DNA of 13,163 nucleotides from positions 1-13,163 of the forward strand of contig CAMPHU010000131.1 of assembly GCA_946886065.1 (NCBI GenBank). Direction: 5' to 3'. Shown in pieces: positions 9,740 to 13,163 of the stretch. The notes below the pieces were generated by a model, which was given only the letters and a program-made list of their open reading frames with translations, did no database searches and was not told the DNA's origin. A program made the position numbers and the translations under genes. The stretch is from an uncultured Massilia sp. (GTDB lineage Bacteria; Pseudomonadota; Gammaproteobacteria; Burkholderiales; Burkholderiaceae). Each line of letters opens with the position of its first letter. Position 1 is the first letter of the stretch.

Positions 9740-10864
9740 ATGCTGATCAAGGTCGCTTCCCGTCTCCGCCGTCGCCTGCCCCAACCGGTTGCCCTGCCTC
9801 CCACTGCCCAAGCCCGCGCCGCGCTCGGCGCCGTGATCGGCTTGCTGCTGTCCGGCCTGCTCAGCCATGCCGCACTGGGCTGGGCCGCGCCCGGCGCCCA
9901 TATCGCCTGGCTGGTCGCGCCAATGGCGGCCTCGGCGGTGCTCTTGTTCTGCGTACCGGCCAGCCCGCTGGCCCAGCCCTGGTCGGTCATCGGCGGCAAC
10001 GTGGTGTCGGCGCTGACCGGCGTCGCCTGCGCCCAGCTGATTCCGGACCCGATGCTGGCGGCGCCCCTGGCCGGCGGGCTGGCGATCGCCATGATGTTCC
10101 TGCTGCGCTGCCTGCATCCGCCCGGCGGCGCGGCGGCGATGACGGCCGTGCTGGGCGGCGACGCGGTGCGCGAAGCGGGCTTCGCCTTCGCGCTCGCGCC
10201 GGTGGGCCTGAATGCGGTGCTGCTGGTGCTGGCTGCGCTGGCCTATAACCGCCTGACCGGGGCGCACCATGCGCATGCCCCGGTCAAGCCCTCGATCGTG
10301 GACGACGAAGACCTGGACGCCGCGCTGGAGCACTTCGGCGAGCCGCTGGACGTGAGCCGCGAAGACCTGGCGACCATCGTCCACGACGCCGAACAGCACG
10401 CGGCCGAACGCCGCCGCGGCCTGCGCGCGGGTGAAGTGAGCGTGGCGCCGGTGGCGCGCCTGGCGCCGGACCAGCCGCTGTCGAGCGCGCGCGAGCAGCT
10501 GCTGCGGCACGGCGTGCCGGCGCTGCCGGTGGTGGATGGGGAAGGGCGGCTGCTCGGCCTGCTGACCCAGGCCCAGCTGCTGCGCGCGGCCTCGGAGGCC
10601 GAGATGCGTTCCTTCGGTTCGCGCGCCAGGCTGGCGCTGGTGTCGCTGGCGGGCAGGCGCGAAGCGCAGCGCGTGGGCGACCTGATGACGGCCGGGGTGG
10701 CGGTGAACGCGGCCCAGCCGGCGACCGAGGCCGCGGCGCTGGCCGCCCGCCTTGGCTTGGCGCGGGTGCCGGTGGTGGATGCGAAAGGGATGCTGGCGGG
10801 GATGACCGGGCCGGCGGAAGTGCTGGCGGCCCTGCAAGGTGCGGCGCTGGAACGGGCCGCGTAA
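9740..10864 (+). CDS. HPP-family membrane protein with two C-terminal CBS domains
   Basis: The N-terminal part (about 25-172) has four to five hydrophobic segments (about 28-48, 55-73, 83-101, 106-123, 147-170) and the motif CLHPPGGAAA (124-133) that names the HPP family. The C-terminal cytoplasmic part has two CBS domains (about 232-285 and 313-368), including GVPALPVVDGEGRLLGLLT-like and RVPVVDAKGMLAG-like strands; CBS pairs usually bind adenine nucleotides and gate an attached domain. Some plant and cyanobacterial HPP proteins have been linked to nitrite transport, but the substrate here is unknown. The ATG at 9740 has no clear Shine-Dalgarno sequence, and no in-frame alternative keeps the basic lead RRRLPQP. 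It is divergent from the MBL-fold hydrolase and convergent with the YecA-like gene. Confidence 0.9.
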   Translation: MLIKVASRLRRRLPQPVALPPTAQARAALGAVIGLLLSGLLSHAALGWAAPGAHIAWLVAPMAASAVLLFCVPASPLAQPWSVIGGNVVSALTGVACAQLIPDPMLAAPLAGGLAIAMMFLLRCLHPPGGAAAMTAVLGGDAVREAGFAFALAPVGLNAVLLVLAALAYNRLTGAHHAHAPVKPSIVDDEDLDAALEHFGEPLDVSREDLATIVHDAEQHAAERRRGLRAGEVSVAPVARLAPDQPLSSAREQLLRHGVPALPVVDGEGRLLGLLTQAQLLRAASEAEMRSFGSRARLALVSLAGRREAQRVGDLMTAGVAVNAAQPATEAAALAARLGLARVPVVDAKGMLAGMTGPAEVLAALQGAALERAA

Positions 10865-10895
10865 TCCGCAGCGTATTTATTTAGTTAGCCGAAAG

Positions 10896-10944
10896 ACCGT
10901 CGCCCCGGGACTCGGCGTCCCCCTTGGCCGGGCGACGGTTTATA
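10896..10944. terminator. nested hairpin between convergent HPP and YecA-like genes, likely bidirectional terminator
   Basis: ACCGTCGCCC (10896-10905) and GGGCGACGGT (10930-10939) form a perfect 10-bp stem. Its 24-base loop holds a second 5-bp hairpin, GGGAC-TCGGC-GTCCC (10908-10922). It lies 32 bp after the HPP stop and about 50 bp after the YecA-like stop on the other strand. The following U-rich stretch is short on both strands (TTTAT and CTTTC). Confidence 0.65.
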
Positions 10945-10990
10945 AGCCAACAATCACCGCGTCGACCGCGTTGACCACGCGGGATCGGGA

Positions 10991-11683
10991 TTACGCGTTC
11001 TCGGCCCCGCAGCACTTCTTGTACTTCTTCCCGCTGCCGCAAGGGCAATCGTCGTTCCGCCCCACCTTGGCCTCCTCGCGGCGCACCGTCTCCACGGCCG
11101 GCTTGCGGCGCGGCAGCCACCAGCGGTGGATCGCGGGCAGGTTGGCTTCGATCTCCAGCGCCAGCTGGTGCGCCTTGGCCGGGTCTTCGACTTCCGGCAG
11201 TTCCTCTTCGTCGATCTCGTCGGCGCCGAGCAGGTAGATCGGGCGCATCAATTCGCCCACTTCGGAATCCCAGATCTCATTCCAGGAACCGGGACGCAGC
11301 TCCATCCCTTCCCAGAAGCCCCAGCACCAGGCCTCGGCGTCGATCAGGGTCTTGCCCTGGTGTTCGTGTTCGCAGAAGAGGGGTTCGAATTCCTTCGGCG
11401 CCACCTCGAAGGTGACCAGCACCTCGTTCATGAAGCGCGTGATCAGGTTCAGGATGCGCTCTTCCTCGCGCCCATTCTTCCATTTCGGCGCGCTCTTGCC
11501 GTCTTCGCCCCAGACGCGGGGCAGCCACTCGGCCGGCATGATGGGCTCGGGCCCGATCGCGATGGCGGTCAGGTAGCCGTGCAGGGTGTCCATGGTCATC
11601 GCGTCGTCGGAGCAACGGTCGGACAACAGGAACTGGTCGAGTTCGTCGAATTCTTTTTCGCTAAGGGGCTGGTCGAGGTGCAT
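10991..11683 (-). CDS. YecA/UPF0149-family protein with C-terminal SEC-C zinc motif
   Basis: The 230-residue protein has an N-terminal UPF0149 (YecA/YgfB-like) helical domain, recognisable from [20 protein letters not shown] (29-48) and [12 protein letters not shown] (116-127). It ends in a SEC-C motif, [19 protein letters not shown] (208-226), with Cys213, 215, 224 and 225 for zinc. SEC-C motifs are shared with SecA and mediate contact with SecB or the ribosome; E. coli YecA has been linked to SecA and ribosomes, so a role near protein export is plausible but not shown here. The frame extends 20 codons further upstream to 11743, but that part is Arg/His-rich and unlike the family; the ATG at 11683, giving [20 protein letters not shown], is preferred. 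It is divergent from srkA. Confidence 0.92.
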   Translation of the reverse strand: MHLDQPLSEKEFDELDQFLLSDRCSDDAMTMDTLHGYLTAIAIGPEPIMPAEWLPRVWGEDGKSAPKWKNGREEERILNLITRFMNEVLVTFEVAPKEFEPLFCEHEHQGKTLIDAEAWCWGFWEGMELRPGSWNEIWDSEVGELMRPIYLLGADEIDEEELPEVEDPAKAHQLALEIEANLPAIHRWWLPRRKPAVETVRREEAKVGRNDDCPCGSGKKYKKCCGAENA

Positions 11684-11715
11684 GGAAAGACTCTGATTGC
11701 GTTGAAGGCGCCAGT

Positions 11716-11760
11716 GTAACGCCTGCGCCGCATGCCGGCGCAAAAATCGTAACGCATGCG
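11716..11760. repeat. 12-bp direct repeat, 33 bp apart, in the YecA-like/srkA divergent spacer
   Basis: GTAACGCCTGCG (11716-11727) and GTAACGCATGCG (11749-11760) match at 11 of 12 positions with a 33-bp period, about three helical turns. The second copy covers the expected -35 region of the srkA promoter (TACAAT at 11776), and the first lies close to the YecA-like gene's start. Paired activator or repressor sites are the simplest reading. Confidence 0.45.
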
Positions 11761-11775
11761 ATCCCGGCGCCGCCT

Positions 11776-11781
11776 TACAAT
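11776..11781 (+). promoter_or_regulatory. srkA -10 box, six bases before the start codon
   Basis: TACAAT matches TATAAT at five of six positions and ends six bases before the ATG at 11788. No Shine-Dalgarno sequence is present, so the mRNA may be leaderless. The -35 region (CGCATG) is poor and lies in the second direct repeat, which suggests dependence on an activator. Confidence 0.45.
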
Positions 11782-11787
11782 GCGGGC

Positions 11788-12783
11788 ATGACTACCTTGC
11801 CCACCGAAACCCATCCGTTCTCCCGGCTCGATCCCCAGCGCGTCCTGGAGGCGCTCGAGAGCGTCGGCCTGTACGGCGACGGCCGCCTGCTGGCGCTCAA
11901 CAGCTATGAAAACCGCGTCTACCAGGTCGGGATGGAAGAGGGGCCGCCGGTGGTCGTCAAGTTCTACCGGCCGGAGCGCTGGAGCGAGGCCGCGATCCTG
12001 GAGGAACATGCCTTCGTGGCCGAGCTGGACGCGCAGGAAGTGCCGGTGGTGCCGGCCACCGTGCTGGACGGGCGCAGCCTGCACGCGTTCTCCGGCTTCC
12101 GCTTCGCCGTCTTCCCGCGCCGCGGCGGCCGCGCGCCCGAGCTGGGCGACCCGGCGACCCTGGAGTGGATCGGCCGCTTCATCGGCCGCATTCATGCGGT
12201 CGGTGCCGCCAAGCCCTTCGTGGAGCGGCCGGCACTGGATCCCGAGACCTTCGGACGCGCCCCCTACGACTACCTGCGCAGCAATGACTTCCTGCCTCCC
12301 GAGCTGCTGAAGACCTGGTCCAGCGTGGTCGAGCAGGCCCTGGACGGCGTGGCGCGCTGCTACGGGCGGGCAGGGGACTTGCCGCTGCTGCGCCTGCACG
12401 GAGATTGCCACGGCGGCAACGTGCTGTGGACGCCGGACGGCCCGCATTTCGTCGACTTCGACGACAGCCGCATGGGCCCGGCGGTGCAGGACTTGTGGAT
12501 GCTGCTCTCGGGCGAACGCCAGGAGATGGTGCGCCAGATGGGTGACGTGCTGGCCGGCTACGAGGACTTCTGCGAATTCCATCCGCGCCAGCTCTACCTG
12601 GTGGAGGCCTTGCGGACGCTGCGCCTGATCCATTACTCGGCCTGGCTGGCCTCGCGCTGGGACGATCCGGCATTCCCGGCCGCTTTCCCGTGGTTCAACA
12701 CCCAGCGCTACTGGCAGGACCGCATCCTGGAACTGCGCGAGCAGGTGGCGCTGATGGACGAGCCGCCGCTGTGGCCGGTCTAG
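11788..12783 (+). CDS. srkA: stress response serine/threonine kinase A (YihE/RdoA family)
   Basis: SrkA is a eukaryote-like protein kinase of the aminoglycoside phosphotransferase superfamily that protects cells during envelope and redox stress. The 331-residue protein has the ATP-anchoring lysine in VVVKFYRP (Lys58), the catalytic loop [12 protein letters not shown] (203-214, Asp206, His208, Asn211) and the metal-binding VDFDD (222-226). The N-terminal [10 protein letters not shown] (39-48) is strongly conserved in the family. The length is normal (E. coli 328). In E. coli the gene is followed by dsbA and is under Cpx control; here the downstream gene is not dsbA, and a terminator-like hairpin follows the stop. 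It may be translated from a leaderless transcript. Confidence 0.95.
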   Translation: MTTLPTETHPFSRLDPQRVLEALESVGLYGDGRLLALNSYENRVYQVGMEEGPPVVVKFYRPERWSEAAILEEHAFVAELDAQEVPVVPATVLDGRSLHAFSGFRFAVFPRRGGRAPELGDPATLEWIGRFIGRIHAVGAAKPFVERPALDPETFGRAPYDYLRSNDFLPPELLKTWSSVVEQALDGVARCYGRAGDLPLLRLHGDCHGGNVLWTPDGPHFVDFDDSRMGPAVQDLWMLLSGERQEMVRQMGDVLAGYEDFCEFHPRQLYLVEALRTLRLIHYSAWLASRWDDPAFPAAFPWFNTQRYWQDRILELREQVALMDEPPLWPV

Positions 12784-12810
12784 AATTGGAGGCTGATCAC
12801 CGTTCAGTTC

Positions 12811-12833
12811 CGCGTGGCACCCACGCGCGTTTT
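12811..12833 (+). terminator. rho-independent terminator after srkA
   Basis: CGCGTGG (12811-12817), loop CAC and CCACGCG (12821-12827) make a perfect 7-bp stem, followed by CG and four T residues. It starts 28 bp after the srkA stop, the expected place for the end of its transcript. The T-run is short, so efficiency is uncertain. Confidence 0.65.
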
Positions 12834-12837
12834 CCCG

Positions 12838-12843
12838 GATAAT
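12838..12843 (+). promoter_or_regulatory. possible -10 box for the gene at the right edge
   Basis: GATAAT matches TATAAT at five of six positions, 47 bp before the ATG at 12891. TGGCAC 17 bp upstream is a poor -35 and overlaps the srkA terminator stem. Low confidence. Confidence 0.3.
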
Positions 12844-12890
12844 CGACGGGAACCGTCCCGCTTCCGGGACTTGCAGTATCGAGAGCAATC

Positions 12891-13163
12891 ATGGACCCCA
12901 AGCAACCTCCACCGGCCCAGCCGGACGACACCGATTTCATGATCGACCTGTCGCATGCCGGCAGCGTCCTGCCACCTGGTAAGGCCGCGCCCGCTGCCCC
13001 GCCGTCCGACAAACCGTCCGGGCGCGGTCCGCTGGACATGCGCGAGATCCAGGAAGCCATCGCCCGCGTGGAAGCCGAGGCCAAGGCCAACGTCGCCGCC
13101 GAGAGCCGCGCCCACGCCGAGAACCGTGCCCGCACGCTGGCCGAGGAGCGCGCGGCGATGGAC
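12891..13163 (+). CDS. unrecognised protein with proline-rich N-terminus and charged coiled-coil segment (3' end cut)
   Basis: From the ATG at 12891 the frame is open for 91 codons to the window edge. A purine-rich GAGAG six bases upstream is a fair ribosome binding site. The product begins MDPKQPPPAQPDDTDFMIDL, continues with a Pro/Ala-rich linker (about 26-48) and then a helical stretch rich in Ala, Glu and Arg (about 50-91) that looks like a coiled coil, with no signal peptide or membrane segment. I do not recognise the family. Codon use resembles the neighbours (strong G/C at third positions), which supports it being a real gene. The domain that defines its function probably lies beyond the window. 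Confidence 0.75.
   Translation, partial: MDPKQPPPAQPDDTDFMIDLSHAGSVLPPGKAAPAAPPSDKPSGRGPLDMREIQEAIARVEAEAKANVAAESRAHAENRARTLAEERAAMD

Noticed and set aside
9629..10837. 402-codon minus-strand frame
   Set aside because: Antisense to the HPP-CBS gene, low-complexity Arg/Gln/His composition, no motif.
11684..11743. 20-codon upstream extension of the YecA-like gene
   Set aside because: The residues are Arg/His/Gln-rich and unlike the family N-terminus, and they would cover much of the divergent promoter region.
11596..12888. 430-codon minus-strand frame
   Set aside because: Antisense to srkA, whose kinase motifs are complete; its start would lie in the terminator region after srkA.

Overview
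The window reads as chromosomal core sequence of a GC-rich betaproteobacterium. The gene content (argF-argG pair, orn divergent from a Ste24-type protease operon, short rsgA, YecA/SEC-C protein, SrkA) and protein style suggest the Oxalobacteraceae, a Massilia/Telluria/Duganella-like organism. This placement is my inference from general knowledge; no rRNA or other marker is present. I see no CRISPR, prophage, insertion sequence, tRNA or rRNA gene. Eleven complete protein genes and two edge-truncated ones account for most of the sequence.

Left block (1-5251, all minus strand). Reading in the direction of transcription: a Ste24-type M48 membrane protease, pterin-4a-carbinolamine dehydratase (phhB-like) and the ribosome-assembly GTPase rsgA are joined by two 4-base ATGA stop/start overlaps and must be one operon. 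They are followed by argF and argG, which convert ornithine to citrulline and then argininosuccinate. Each arg gene has its own upstream intergenic region, and argG ends in a clear rho-independent terminator. A YkgJ-type cysteine-cluster protein then runs off the left edge. The oligoribonuclease gene orn (plus strand) is divergent from the protease, with 52 bp between them.

Middle block (5892-9739). The spacer after orn carries two inverted copies of a REP-like element. Next is a long soluble hybrid sensor kinase (PAS, GAF, PAS, HisKA, HATPase, receiver) on the plus strand, whose 3' end overlaps by 17 bp the convergent gene for a secreted metallo-beta-lactamase-fold hydrolase. That hydrolase is a close relative of methyl parathion hydrolase, but it carries the lactonase-like residue at each specificity position I can align. 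It is the most interesting gene here.

Right block (9740-13163). An HPP-family membrane protein with two C-terminal CBS domains is divergent from the hydrolase and convergent with a YecA/UPF0149 protein that ends in a SEC-C zinc motif. A nested hairpin lies between those two stop codons. The stress-response kinase SrkA (YihE/RdoA) is divergent from the YecA gene, and their shared intergenic region holds a 12-bp direct repeat spaced 33 bp apart. A terminator follows srkA, and an unrecognised charged, Ala-rich gene runs off the right edge.

No gene-free stretch exceeds 300 bp. I found no convincing undescribed multi-gene system. The points worth a second look are the methyl-parathion-hydrolase-like enzyme, the possible leaderless start of srkA, and several palindromic or repeated operator candidates in the arg, hydrolase/HPP and yecA/srkA intergenic regions.
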